Assembly (NCBI RefSeq): GCF_021021435.1
Contig: NZ_JAINWI010000003.1
Location: forward strand, 286,722 to 350,721
Direction: 5' to 3'
DNA: 64,000 nt
Origin: Seohaeicola saemankumensis
GTDB lineage: Bacteria > Pseudomonadota > Alphaproteobacteria > Rhodobacterales > Rhodobacteraceae
Each line of letters opens with the position of its first letter. The first letter of the stretch is position 1. Made by a program: the position numbers and the translations under genes. Below are positions 33,819-42,296 of this stretch, in pieces. The notes under the pieces were generated by a model, which was given only the letters and a program-made list of their open reading frames with translations, did not search any database and was not told the origin of the DNA.

Positions 33819-35072
33819 TCAGAAACCTGCCTGACTGAGGGCGAAACCCGCCACGGCCATCACCGCCAGAAAAGCGGGCAGGGGCAGTGCAAGCCGCAGA
33901 TGCATCAATAGGGCAAGCACTGTCAGGGCGGCGGCCTGCCATTGGAAACTGTCCCAGACCGGCATAGGCCCGAACCGCGTGGTGTTCACAGCGGCAAAGA
34001 TTACATGCAGGGCAAACCACAACGAAAGGTTGAGGATCACCCCCACGACGGCAGCCGTGATGCTGGCCAGAGCACCGCGCAACCGCGGGCGATGCGACAG
34101 CGCGTCGATATAGGGGGCACCGGTAAATATCCATAAAAAGCAGGGCGTAAAGGTCATCCACAGGGTCACGATCCCTGCAATGACGCCCATCAGCGGCCCG
34201 CTTTGGGCGATGCCTGTCAGAACACCCACAAACTGCGTGACCAGAATGAGCGGGCCGGGTGTGGTTTCGGCCAGACCCAGCGCATCAATCATCTGCGCGG
34301 TGCTTAACCAGCCGAAATCGGTGACGACCGCTTGGGTCATATAGGCGAGCACCGCATAAGCCCCGCCAAAGGTGACGATTGCCAGAGTCGAGAAGAACAG
34401 CCCCAGATCGGCCAGCAAACCGCGCTCGAACACCAGCAGCAGGGCGAGGGGCACCAGCCAGATAACCAGCCAGACAGATGCCGTGGCCAGCGTCCGGCGC
34501 AGCGGAACCTTCGCGGGCACAGCCATTGGCGCTGCATCGGATGCGCTGTTTGCAAAACCCCACAGGGCAGCGAGCGCGATGATGAGCGGGAAGGGCAGTT
34601 GCAACAGGAATATGCCCGCAAAAGACAACGCTGCGATAACCATATCCGCCCGTCCGCGCAGGGCCCGCGCGGCCAGCCCGCGCAACGCCATCAGAACGAT
34701 CACGACAACAGCGGCCTTGATCCCCAGAAACAGCGCCTGGACAACCGGTAACTGGCCGTAGCTGGCATAGGCCAGCGCCAGTGCAAAGATCACCAGCGCG
34801 CCGGGCAGCACGAACAGCCCGCCCGCGATCAGCCCTCCCAAAGTGCCGCGCAGTCGCCATCCGGTATAGGTGGCCAATTGCATCGCCTCGGGGCCGGGCA
34901 AGAGCATGCAAAACGACAACGCGCGCAGGAATGTCGGCTGGTCCAGCCAGTTGCGCTCCTCGACCAGTTCGCGCTGCATCAGGGCGATCTGTGCTGCGGG
35001 GCCACCGAAGGACAGCAACCCGATTCGTCCAAAGACACGGATCAGGTCGCTATGGCTGGGGGCGTCACGCAT
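33819..35072 (-). CDS. chrA: Chromate efflux transporter (CHR family)
   Basis: Membrane protein of about 417 residues built of two homologous CHR domains: 'FGRIGLLSFGGPAAQIALMQREL' and 'FCMLLPGPEAMQLATYTGW' in the first, 'TFGGAYAVLAYMTQ' and 'LGLAETTPGPLILVTQFVG' in the second. Long-form ChrA exports chromate (and may handle sulfate). The start at 35072 (MRDAPSHS) follows AAGGA; the frame continues to 35183 without homology. It sits between ssrA and sspB on the same strand. Confidence 0.9.
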   Translation of the reverse strand: MRDAPSHSDLIRVFGRIGLLSFGGPAAQIALMQRELVEERNWLDQPTFLRALSFCMLLPGPEAMQLATYTGWRLRGTLGGLIAGGLFVLPGALVIFALALAYASYGQLPVVQALFLGIKAAVVVIVLMALRGLAARALRGRADMVIAALSFAGIFLLQLPFPLIIALAALWGFANSASDAAPMAVPAKVPLRRTLATASVWLVIWLVPLALLLVFERGLLADLGLFFSTLAIVTFGGAYAVLAYMTQAVVTDFGWLSTAQMIDALGLAETTPGPLILVTQFVGVLTGIAQSGPLMGVIAGIVTLWMTFTPCFLWIFTGAPYIDALSHRPRLRGALASITAAVVGVILNLSLWFALHVIFAAVNTTRFGPMPVWDSFQWQAAALTVLALLMHLRLALPLPAFLAVMAVAGFALSQAGF

Positions 35073-35194
35073 CTGTGCTGGTTCCTTGTCCTGTGCGGCA
35101 GCGCATAGAGTAACGCCTGCCAACCGCAAGACCAGACCCGTGTTACCGTCGTAACAGGCGTATGTCGCAGACAAAGCGGCCATGATGGTGCGAA

Positions 35195-35525
35195 TGGAGG
35201 AGAAAGTGCAGGCTTCTGTTGCCAGGTGCCTGCGAACCCCGCCTTAAGCTGCTAAGCCTAAGGGCTTAAGTTTCGATATCGCCGACCGCTTACGCGGCCA
35301 TTGCTACCGGAGCACGATTGTCATTTGCAATTGTACTTTTCGGACCGATAACGGTGGTACCTCACCGAGACAAAGCATAACCCCTTTAGACGTTCGTCGA
35401 TCCTGTTTCAGCCCCATTGCCGCCAAATGAACGGGTTTTGGTGGAGCTGCCGGGTACCGCCCCCGGGTCCGATCCGCGTATTACGAGCGCGTTTATGTCC
35501 ATAGTCTGTTGCCAGACAGGTTGAA
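35195..35525 (-). ncRNA. ssrA: Transfer-messenger RNA (two-piece, circularly permuted)
   Basis: On the minus strand the acceptor piece comes first and ends with CAGCTCCACCA (complement of 35449-35439). A spacer of 23 bases (35416-35438) follows, then the coding piece begins GGGGCTGAAACAGGATCGAC at 35415. GGGGCTG and CAGCTCC pair as the acceptor stem. The resume codon GCA is at 35328 and the tag frame ends at TAA 35290, encoding ANDNRAPVAMAA, an alphaproteobacterial tag. GCAA-capped stems (CTGGCAACAG) occur near both outer ends. The order is the permuted form of alphaproteobacteria, processed into two RNAs. Outer limits are approximate. Confidence 0.95.
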
Positions 35526-35575
35526 TATAGGGCAGGGCGCAGCGCATTTGAAGGGGTCAAATGCAGCAGATGCTA

Positions 35576-36313
35576 TCAGTCCCGCGCGCGGGACTGCCGC
35601 GCGGCCATCACATCGCGGCCAAGGCCCAGCGTATACTCGGCCAACTCGCTGAGGGCCGCATCAGCGGCGGCGGCATCCTGCGCTGCGATCGCACCGGCGA
35701 TACGGCTGTGCAAGTCGATGATCGCGCTGCGGGACCGCGCGGTAAAGGTGATCATGTTCATCAGGGGCTGCATTGCCTCGACCGCACCTGCCAGATGATA
35801 GGACAGCACCGGATTGCCCGCCCCATCTACAAGCGCGCGGTGAAAGGCCACGTCCGAGGCGCAGAAATCCTCGTCCGACAGGGCAGGATCCGATTGCACA
35901 GCAATCTCGGTACGCATCCGGTCCAGATGGGCCTCTCCACGCCGGGCCGCGCATAAAGGGGCACAGGCCCGTTCCAGCGCATAGCGCGCCTCGCAGGCGA
36001 CATCGAAACTGACCGCGTTCATCGACAAAAGCAGGGTCGAGGTCGTGATTTGCTGCCCGTAAGCCTGTTCGAACGATAACCGGTTCACAAAGGCACCGCC
36101 GGTCGCGCCGCGTTGTGTGCGGATCAGCGACTGCGCGGCAAGGCGCTTGAGCGCCTCGCGCACGGTCGGGCGCGACACCTGAAAATGCTCGGCCAGTTCC
36201 GCCTCGGAGGGCAGGCGCGCATCCACGATCAGCTTGCCAGATACGATCTCATCCCCGATTGCCGCGGCAATCTGGGCGGAGAGGTCTTTGGCGCTGGCGG
36301 GGTCAAGTTTCAT
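35576..36313 (-). CDS. GntR-family transcriptional regulator (FadR/FCD type)
   Basis: 245 residues. The winged helix (about 10-75: 'LPSEAELAEHFQVSRPTVREALKRLAAQSLI') is followed by an all-helical FCD ligand-binding domain with conserved Asp/His ('ASDVAFHRALVDGAGNPVL', 'DLHSRIAGAI'). Such regulators bind organic acids through a metal site. Two operator-like sites lie in the space before the divergent DUF2182 gene, and one overlaps the bases next to this start codon, so it probably represses itself and the divergent operon. Confidence 0.9.
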   Translation of the reverse strand: MKLDPASAKDLSAQIAAAIGDEIVSGKLIVDARLPSEAELAEHFQVSRPTVREALKRLAAQSLIRTQRGATGGAFVNRLSFEQAYGQQITTSTLLLSMNAVSFDVACEARYALERACAPLCAARRGEAHLDRMRTEIAVQSDPALSDEDFCASDVAFHRALVDGAGNPVLSYHLAGAVEAMQPLMNMITFTARSRSAIIDLHSRIAGAIAAQDAAAADAALSELAEYTLGLGRDVMAARQSRARD

Positions 36314-36360
36314 ATGTCTGACAATTGGGGGTTTACGAGGAAGCTAATTGTCTGACAATT
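36314..36360. promoter_or_regulatory. Two GntR-type operators
   Basis: AATTGTCTGACAATT (36346-36360) is a perfect 15-base palindrome and ATGTCTGACAAT (36314-36325) a near copy, 33 bases apart centre to centre (about three helical turns). TTGTCnGACAA is the usual form for FadR-type GntR proteins. They lie between the regulator and the divergent operon. Confidence 0.75.
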
Positions 36361-36415
36361 TAATTGCAAGCGGAAGGCGACGAAGCGAGTCGCCCTTTCA
36401 TGCTTGGGGGAGAAC

Positions 36416-37174
36416 ATGCTGTCAGACCGGATCAGAGCAATGGGCGCGCCGCATTGGTTGGCGCTGTTCGCACTGATCGTTAGCGCATGGATTGTCCTTT
36501 ATGCGATGGCCCTACCTGCCGACCTGCGTGCCTCGGCGCGGATGTTCGGCGCGGCATTCTGGGAAAGCCTGTGCACCGTGACGCCGGATGCGGCCGGATT
36601 TGGCCGTGTCACTTTGATGTGGGCCTTGATGGCGGCGGCGATGATGGCACCCACGGCGCTGCCCGCATTCGCCACCTATGACGATCTGGGGCGCAGCACG
36701 CAAACCCGCTTTGGCGCGCTGGTATCGGGCTACATGGCCGTCTGGCTGGGCTTTTCCGTGCTGGCAGCAGGGCTGCAAATGGCGCTGTTCAGCGCCGGAC
36801 TGGTCAGTGCCTTTGGCGACAGCCTGTCCCTTGGGCTGTCAGCGGGGCTGTTGCTGCTAGCGGGGCTCTACCAGTTTTCGCCGGTGAAAGAGGCCTGCCT
36901 GAGCAAATGCCGCGCACCGCTTACGTTTTTCATGGCCCATTGGGAGGAAGGACCGCTGCGCAACGGATTGCGCCTTGGTCTGGTCTGTTTGGGCTGCTGC
37001 TGGGCCTTGATGCTTCTGGCCTTCGTGGGCGGTGTGATGAACATCGCCTTTATGGGGCTGGCCACCCTGATCATGGTGATCGAGAAACTGCCGCAATACG
37101 GGCGTATCCTGACACGGCCACTGGGTGCGGCGCTGGTCCTGTCTGCAATAATTCTGGCGCTGCGCGCCATCTAA
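36416..37174 (+). CDS. DUF2182 integral membrane protein
   Basis: About 252 residues with seven or so hydrophobic segments. It shows the DUF2182 marks: a Met/Ala-rich helix 'TLMWALMAAAMMAPTALP', then 'LYQFSPVKEACLSKCRAPL' with the Cys pair, and 'LGLVCLGCCWALMLLAFVGGVMN'. Family members are called predicted metal-binding membrane proteins, with no proven function. The start at 36416 follows GGGGGAG. The next gene, DUF1326, is 15 bases downstream; the two families often occur together. Confidence 0.85.
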   Translation: MLSDRIRAMGAPHWLALFALIVSAWIVLYAMALPADLRASARMFGAAFWESLCTVTPDAAGFGRVTLMWALMAAAMMAPTALPAFATYDDLGRSTQTRFGALVSGYMAVWLGFSVLAAGLQMALFSAGLVSAFGDSLSLGLSAGLLLLAGLYQFSPVKEACLSKCRAPLTFFMAHWEEGPLRNGLRLGLVCLGCCWALMLLAFVGGVMNIAFMGLATLIMVIEKLPQYGRILTRPLGAALVLSAIILALRAI

Positions 37175-37189
37175 GGGAGAGAGAAAAAC

Positions 37190-37828
37190 ATGGCTTTGGA
37201 TCAAAACGCAGTCGGAACAGTCCCTTGGGCGATCAAGGGCGAGCTGATCCTGAACTGCAACTGCACAGTATTTTGCCCCTGCGTCGTCAGTCTGGGTAAA
37301 CACGCGCCCACAGAGGGCTATTGTCAGGCATGGTCGGGCATCCGCATCGACGAGGGCCATTACGGTGACGAGGATATCTCGGGCCTCAATGTCGGGCTTT
37401 TGCTGGAAATCCCCGGCCTGATGGCGCGCGGCAACTGGAAAGCGGCGGCTTACATCGACGAGCGCGCCTCGGACGCCGCCTACGAGGGGCTGGTCAACAT
37501 TTTCTCGGGTGCTGCACGCGGCACGACGGGCCTGTTCAAAGTTCTGGTCAGCGAGTTTCTGGGGGCCGAGCGCGCGCCCGTGATCTTCGAAACCGAGGGC
37601 AAGACCCGCCGCCTGATGGTGGGCAAGGCGATCCACGGCGAAGTTGTGCCGGTCGCAGGCAAAGACCCCGATCAGGAGATCGTCGTGACCAATACCGAAT
37701 ACTGGATGGGGCCGGATATCACCGTGGCCACGGCCACAAAGGGCCGTGTGCGCGCCTTTGGCCGTGTATGGGATTTCGACGGGCGCAGCGCGGAAATCTG
37801 CCAGATCGATTGGCACGGACCCCGCTGA
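37190..37828 (+). CDS. DUF1326 domain protein
   Basis: 212 residues. The Cys cluster 'LNCNCTVFCPCVVSLG' near residues 21-36 and 'WSGIRIDEGHYGD' are hallmarks of DUF1326, a soluble family without known role; the clustered Cys suggest metal or redox chemistry. The start follows GGAGAGAG. It lies between the DUF2182 and DinB genes on the same strand, presumably under control of the divergent GntR regulator. Confidence 0.86.
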   Translation: MALDQNAVGTVPWAIKGELILNCNCTVFCPCVVSLGKHAPTEGYCQAWSGIRIDEGHYGDEDISGLNVGLLLEIPGLMARGNWKAAAYIDERASDAAYEGLVNIFSGAARGTTGLFKVLVSEFLGAERAPVIFETEGKTRRLMVGKAIHGEVVPVAGKDPDQEIVVTNTEYWMGPDITVATATKGRVRAFGRVWDFDGRSAEICQIDWHGPR

Positions 37829-37850
37829 TCGAGGGGCAGGGAGGCAAGCG

Positions 37851-38366
37851 ATGATCAACCCCGGATACGTTCTGACAATGGCGCGCTACAATGCGTGGCA
37901 GAACCGCCAGATGAAAGCGGCGATGGAATCCCTGCCGGATGACGCGCTGCGGGCGGAACGCGGGGCGTTTTTCGGCTCGATCATTGCAACCGCGAACCAC
38001 ATTCTCTGGGGGGATCGCATGTGGATGGCGCGTTTCCAGCGGCAGGAACCACCCGCGGACGGGATCGAGGCCAGTACCACGATCACACCAACCTATGCCG
38101 TATGGAGTGCAGAACGCTTCCGTATGGACGGGCGCATCCTGCTCTGGGCCGAAAAGTTGCAGGCGCTGGATCTGGTGGGAGATCTGACATGGTATTCGGG
38201 TTTCATGAAACAGGATGTGACCCGTCCTGTCGGGGCATTGGTGGCGCATATGTTCAACCACCAAACACATCATCGCGGGCAGATCCATGCTATGCTGACA
38301 GCCGCCGGTGCTAAGGCTCCCGTGTCGGATCTGTTCTTCATGCCACAGGACGGCCCTTGGCTTTGA
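37851..38366 (+). CDS. DinB family putative metal-dependent hydrolase
   Basis: 171 residues forming a four-helix bundle. 'MARYNAWQNRQMKAAMESL', 'ATANHILWGDRMWMARF' and 'MFNHQTHHRGQIHAML' supply the three His that bind a divalent metal in DinB/YfiT enzymes, some of which use bacillithiol or mycothiol. The start at 37851 has GGGAGG; the frame upstream overlaps DUF1326. It is the last gene of the GntR-flanked cluster. Confidence 0.87.
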   Translation: MINPGYVLTMARYNAWQNRQMKAAMESLPDDALRAERGAFFGSIIATANHILWGDRMWMARFQRQEPPADGIEASTTITPTYAVWSAERFRMDGRILLWAEKLQALDLVGDLTWYSGFMKQDVTRPVGALVAHMFNHQTHHRGQIHAMLTAAGAKAPVSDLFFMPQDGPWL

Positions 38367-38373
38367 CAGGGCG

Positions 38374-38408
38374 TTTTTGAGTAATTGACGCAAGATGAAG
38401 GCAGGGGC
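38374..38408 (+). repeat. Intergenic motif copy 2 (GCAAGATGAAG core)
   Basis: Between the DinB and acuI-like genes: a T-rich block ending TTTTTGAGTAATTGAC, then GCAAGATGAAG, then GCAGGGGC. It is closely similar to the copies at 20017 and 55369 and lies 36 bases before a start codon, just past a stop codon. Confidence 0.55.
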
Positions 38409-38443
38409 TGATCCCCGGCCTGACAACAGAAGGAGCAAGCGCC

Positions 38444-39433
38444 ATGTTCAAGGCATTGGTTGTTGAGAAGGACGAGGACGGCAAGACCAGCGCCGCTGTC
38501 AAACAGCTTGGCGAGGCAGACCTGCCCGATGCCGAGGTAACAGTGGCGGTCGAATATTCGACGGTCAACTACAAGGACGGGCTGTGCATCGGGCCGGGTG
38601 GCGGGCTGGTGCGGAACTATCCACATGTGCCCGGTATCGACTTTGCCGGCACGGTCGAGACATCCAGTGACCCGCGCTACAACGCCGGTGACAAGGTGGT
38701 GCTGACCGGCTGGCGTGTCGGAGAGGCGCATTGGGGCGGTTATTCCCAGAAAGCCCGCGTGCGCGCCGACTGGCTGGTGCCCTTGCCGCAAGGCCTGAGC
38801 ACGCGTCAGGCCATGGCCGTGGGCACGGCTGGCTTTACCGCAATGCTGGCGGTCATGGCGCTGGAAGATCACGGGTTGAAACCGGGGCACGGCGAGGTGT
38901 TGGTCACAGGCGCTGCGGGCGGTGTGGGATCTGTCGCGGTCGCGATCCTTGCGGCGCTGGGGCACGAGGTGGCAGCCGTCACTGGACGCCCCGAAACCGG
39001 GGATTACCTGCGCGGCTTGGGCGCAACGCGGATCGTTCCGCGCGAGGAGCTGGCCGAGACCGTCAAGCGTCCATTGGAATCCGAAACCTGGACCGGCTGC
39101 GTCGATGCCGTGGGTGGCCCGATGCTGGCGCGGGTGCTGGGGCAGATGAAATACGGTGCATCGGTTGCGGCTGTGGGACTGGCGGGTGGCGCGTCATTGC
39201 CCGCGACGGTGGTGCCATTCCTGCTGCGCGGCGTGAACCTGCTCGGGATCGACAGCGTCATGCAGCCCTATAACAACCGCCTGCGGGCATGGGAGCGGAT
39301 TGCCCGTGATCTGCCGATGGACAAGCTGGAAGCGATGATCCAACCCGCCACGCTGTCCGATCTGCCGGAACTCGGCGCCGATATCCTGCAAGGGCAGGTG
39401 CGCGGGCGTGTCGTGGTGGATGTGAATGCCTGA
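38444..39433 (+). CDS. acuI: Acrylyl-CoA reductase-type MDR enzyme (AcuI/YhdH)
   Basis: Zinc-free medium-chain reductase of 329 residues. 'MFKALVVEKDEDGKTSAAV', 'STVNYKDGL' and 'VPGIDFAGTV' define the YhdH/AcuI branch, and 'VTGAAGGVGSVAVAIL' is the NADPH-binding glycine loop. In roseobacters AcuI detoxifies acryloyl-CoA formed from DMSP and 3-hydroxypropionate. No dmd or ddd gene is next to it, so the symbol rests on family resemblance. It starts at 38444 behind AGAAGGAG. Confidence 0.85.
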   Translation: MFKALVVEKDEDGKTSAAVKQLGEADLPDAEVTVAVEYSTVNYKDGLCIGPGGGLVRNYPHVPGIDFAGTVETSSDPRYNAGDKVVLTGWRVGEAHWGGYSQKARVRADWLVPLPQGLSTRQAMAVGTAGFTAMLAVMALEDHGLKPGHGEVLVTGAAGGVGSVAVAILAALGHEVAAVTGRPETGDYLRGLGATRIVPREELAETVKRPLESETWTGCVDAVGGPMLARVLGQMKYGASVAAVGLAGGASLPATVVPFLLRGVNLLGIDSVMQPYNNRLRAWERIARDLPMDKLEAMIQPATLSDLPELGADILQGQVRGRVVVDVNA

Positions 39434-39448
39434 GCGTTGACCCTGCGT

Positions 39449-39482
39449 CCCGCCGCGCCGGTGCTTGACGCCGTGCGGCGGG
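39449..39482. terminator. GC-rich hairpin after the acuI-like gene
   Basis: CCCGCCGC (39449-39456) pairs with GCGGCGGG (39475-39482). No T run follows, so it may be only a weak or factor-assisted terminator. Confidence 0.3.
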
Positions 39483-39518
39483 ATCATCACAGTCCTTGCT
39501 AAAACAACGGGGACAGCC

Positions 39519-40739
39519 ATGACACTTGATGTCGATTTCGTGCGCGCGCAATTTCCGGCTTTTGCGGTCGACAGCCTGCAAGGTCAAAGCTTTTTCGAGA
39601 ACGCGGGCGGCTCTTACACCTGTGGCGCCGTGATCGACCGGCTGACGCGGTTCTATACTGAACGCAAGGTGCAACCCTATGGCCCCTACGCGGCGAGCCG
39701 ACTGGGGGGCGCGGAAATGGACGAGGCGCGCAGCCGCCTGTCGGCCATGCTCGGCGTCGAACCGGACGAACTGTCCTTCGGGCCTTCGACCACCGCCAAT
39801 ACCTATGTTCTGGCGCAGGCCTTCCGGCAATGGATGAAACCGGGCGAGGCGATCATCGTGACCAATCAGGATCACGAGGCGAATTCCGGTCCGTGGCGAC
39901 GTCTGGCCGATGACGGGATTGAGATCCGTGAATGGCGACATGATCCTGAAACCGGCCACCTGAACCCCGAGGATCTGGAAAACCTGCTGGACGAGTCCGT
40001 CAGGCTGGTCTGTTTTCCCCATTGCTCCAACGTCATCGGCGAGATCAATCCGGTCGTCGAGATCACCGCGATGGCCCATGCCGCCGGAGCCTTTGTCTGT
40101 GTCGACGGCGTCAGCTATGCGCCGCACGGTTTTCCTGATGTCGGGCTGATGGGGCCGGATATCTATCTGTTCTCGGCCTATAAAACCTATGGTCCGCATC
40201 AGGGTCTGATGGTGATCCGCCGTGCGCTGGGGCAGCAATTGCCCAATCAGGGGCACGGGTTCAACGGCGATACTCTCTACAAACGTTTCACCCCTGCAGG
40301 TCCTGATCATGCGCAGATCGCGGCTTGTGCGGGGATGGCCGACTATATCGACGCGCTGGCCGGTCATCACGGCTTGGGCGGCCCCCCCGCCGCGCGGGCA
40401 AGCGGCGTGCATGATATGATGCGCGCCCATGAGGTGAAGCTCTTGCAACCGTTGCTGGATCATCTGGGATCGAAGAACTCGGTACGGCTACTGGGGCCGC
40501 GTCAGGCAGCCGAACGCGCGCCCACAGTCGCCATCGAAACACGTCACGCAGGCCGCGATCTGGCCGCACGTCTGGCCCCACTGGGCATCATGGCGGGCGG
40601 CGGCGACTTCTATGCCGGACGGGCCTTGCAGGGTATGGGTGTGGACAGTGCGCGCGGTGTCTTGCGCCTGAGTTTTGTGCATTACACGGCACAAGGCGAT
40701 ATTGACCGTCTGATGACCGCGCTGGATGAAATTCTTTAA
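39519..40739 (+). CDS. Class V aminotransferase / cysteine desulfurase-like protein
   Basis: About 406 residues of the PLP fold-type I class V family. 'FENAGGSYTCGAVIDRL' near the N-terminus, 'FGPSTTANTYVLAQAFR', 'TNQDHEAN' and the PLP Lys222 in 'LFSAYKTYGPHQG' are intact. The 'cysteine desulfurase-like' branch includes proteins without shown desulfurase activity; the catalytic Cys loop is not evident. The start at 39519 has GGGGA; the frame back to 39465 lacks homology. Not part of an isc or suf cluster. Confidence 0.85.
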   Translation: MTLDVDFVRAQFPAFAVDSLQGQSFFENAGGSYTCGAVIDRLTRFYTERKVQPYGPYAASRLGGAEMDEARSRLSAMLGVEPDELSFGPSTTANTYVLAQAFRQWMKPGEAIIVTNQDHEANSGPWRRLADDGIEIREWRHDPETGHLNPEDLENLLDESVRLVCFPHCSNVIGEINPVVEITAMAHAAGAFVCVDGVSYAPHGFPDVGLMGPDIYLFSAYKTYGPHQGLMVIRRALGQQLPNQGHGFNGDTLYKRFTPAGPDHAQIAACAGMADYIDALAGHHGLGGPPAARASGVHDMMRAHEVKLLQPLLDHLGSKNSVRLLGPRQAAERAPTVAIETRHAGRDLAARLAPLGIMAGGGDFYAGRALQGMGVDSARGVLRLSFVHYTAQGDIDRLMTALDEIL

Positions 40740-40793
40740 TCCGATCAAGCCCCCGCTACGTAACCTACACAAAACAAGAACCAAGGCGGCAGC

Positions 40794-42215
40794 GTGTCAA
40801 ACCGATCTGTGACCCTTCTCTGGCTCAGGCGCGATTTGCGGCTGACCGATCATCCTGCGCTTTGCGCGGCGGTTGCACGCAAGGGCGCCGTGATCCCTGT
40901 CTTTATCCATGATGATAGCGTGGCCGGTTTGGGGGCAGCCCCCAAATGGCGGCTTGGCCTTGGGCTTGGGGCGATCAGCAAGGCGCTTGAGACAAAGGGC
41001 AGCAAGCTGATCCTGCGGCGCGGGCCTGCGCTTGAGGTGCTACGTGACCTGATCCGCGAGACCGGCGCAGGTGCGGTGTTCTGGTCGCGCCTTTACGATC
41101 CGCAAGCGCAGGCGCGTGACAGCACCGTCAAGGATGCGTTGCGGCAGGACGGAACCGATGCGCGCAGCTTTTGCGGCCACCTGATGTTCGAACCCTGGAC
41201 GGTAGAGACCAAAACCGGCGGTTTCTACCGCGTCTACACACCGATGTGGAACGCGGTGAAGGGGCGCGATGTCGAAACTCCGCTGACGGCGCCAACGCGA
41301 ATTCCGCCCCCCCAGACATGGCCCGCCTCTGACAGGCTGGAAGACTGGCAACTCGGGGCCGCGATGAACCGGGGGGCAGCGGTTGTGCGACCGCATGTCA
41401 GGCTGGGAGAGCAGGCAGCACAAGAGCGCCTGGGTGCTTTTATCGACACTTGGATCGCGCGCTATGACAGGACCCGCGACCAGCCGCATGTGGCGGGCAC
41501 TTCGCTTTTGTCGGAAAACCTGGCTCTGGGCGAGATCAGCCCGCACCAGTGCTGGCACGCCGGACAGCGGGCCTTGGCCGAGGGCAAACCGGGGGCCGAG
41601 ACCTTCCTCAAGGAACTGGTCTGGCGTGAATTTGCCTATCACCTGATGTATCACACACCGCATCTGCTGGACAGCAACTGGAAACCCGACTGGGATCGCT
41701 TCGGCTGGAACGAGGATGAGGGCCATCCCCATGTTGTCGCATGGAAACAGGGGCGCACTGGAATCCAGTTTGTCGATGCCGCCATGCGCGAGATGTATGT
41801 GACCGGACGGATGCATAACCGTGGCCGGATGATCGTGGCCTCCTACTTGACCAAGCATTTGCTAACGCATTGGAGGATCGGCCAGAAATGGTTCGAGGAC
41901 TGCCTGATTGACTGGGATCCCGCATCCAATGCAATGGGTTGGCAATGGGCGGCGGGGTCGGGGCCGGACGCGGCCCCTTATTTCCGCGTGTTCAATCCAG
42001 TGACACAACTCGACAAATTCGATCCAAAGCGCGATTATGTAGCGCAATGGATCGCCGAGGGGCGCAAGAATCCCTCGGAGACTGCGATGGCGTATTTTGA
42101 CGCGATGCCAAGGCATTGGGGGCTGTCGGCGGATGATACCTATCCCGCGCCGGTCGTCGCTGCGGATAAGGGGCGCAAGGCAGCGCTTGAAGCCTATGAA
42201 AATCGCGGGTTCTAG
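40794..42215 (+). CDS. phrB: Deoxyribodipyrimidine photolyase
   Basis: Light-driven repair of cyclobutane pyrimidine dimers. 473 residues: the N-terminal antenna-binding Rossmann part ('TLLWLRRDLRLTDHPAL') and the FAD-binding helical part ('LGEISPHQCWHA', 'RTGIQFVDAAMREMYVTGRMHNRGRMIVASYLTKHL' in pieces, 'DPASNAMGWQWAAGSGPDAAPYFRVFNP'). It starts at GTG 40794 after AAGGCGG. The cyclopropane-fatty-acid synthase-like gene follows; in Rhodobacter sphaeroides the same pair (phrA, cfaS) belongs to the singlet-oxygen response. Confidence 0.94.
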   Translation: MSNRSVTLLWLRRDLRLTDHPALCAAVARKGAVIPVFIHDDSVAGLGAAPKWRLGLGLGAISKALETKGSKLILRRGPALEVLRDLIRETGAGAVFWSRLYDPQAQARDSTVKDALRQDGTDARSFCGHLMFEPWTVETKTGGFYRVYTPMWNAVKGRDVETPLTAPTRIPPPQTWPASDRLEDWQLGAAMNRGAAVVRPHVRLGEQAAQERLGAFIDTWIARYDRTRDQPHVAGTSLLSENLALGEISPHQCWHAGQRALAEGKPGAETFLKELVWREFAYHLMYHTPHLLDSNWKPDWDRFGWNEDEGHPHVVAWKQGRTGIQFVDAAMREMYVTGRMHNRGRMIVASYLTKHLLTHWRIGQKWFEDCLIDWDPASNAMGWQWAAGSGPDAAPYFRVFNPVTQLDKFDPKRDYVAQWIAEGRKNPSETAMAYFDAMPRHWGLSADDTYPAPVVAADKGRKAALEAYENRGF

Positions 42216-42242
42216 GGTGATTTTTTCTGTGCAAACGGAAAC

Positions 42243-42269
42243 TTGGGCGCTACGTCCCGCGTGTATAAT
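42243..42269 (+). promoter_or_regulatory. Possible promoter of the cfa-trg run
   Basis: TATAAT (42264-42269) with TTGGGC (42243-42248) 15 bases before it, 28 bases upstream of the start at 42297. CTTG followed by a TATA-like -10 also suits heat-shock-type sigma (RpoH) factors. A -10 this good is unusual in this GC-rich window. Confidence 0.4.
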
Positions 42270-42296
42270 AAGAATAACCGCCCAACGGAGATGCGG

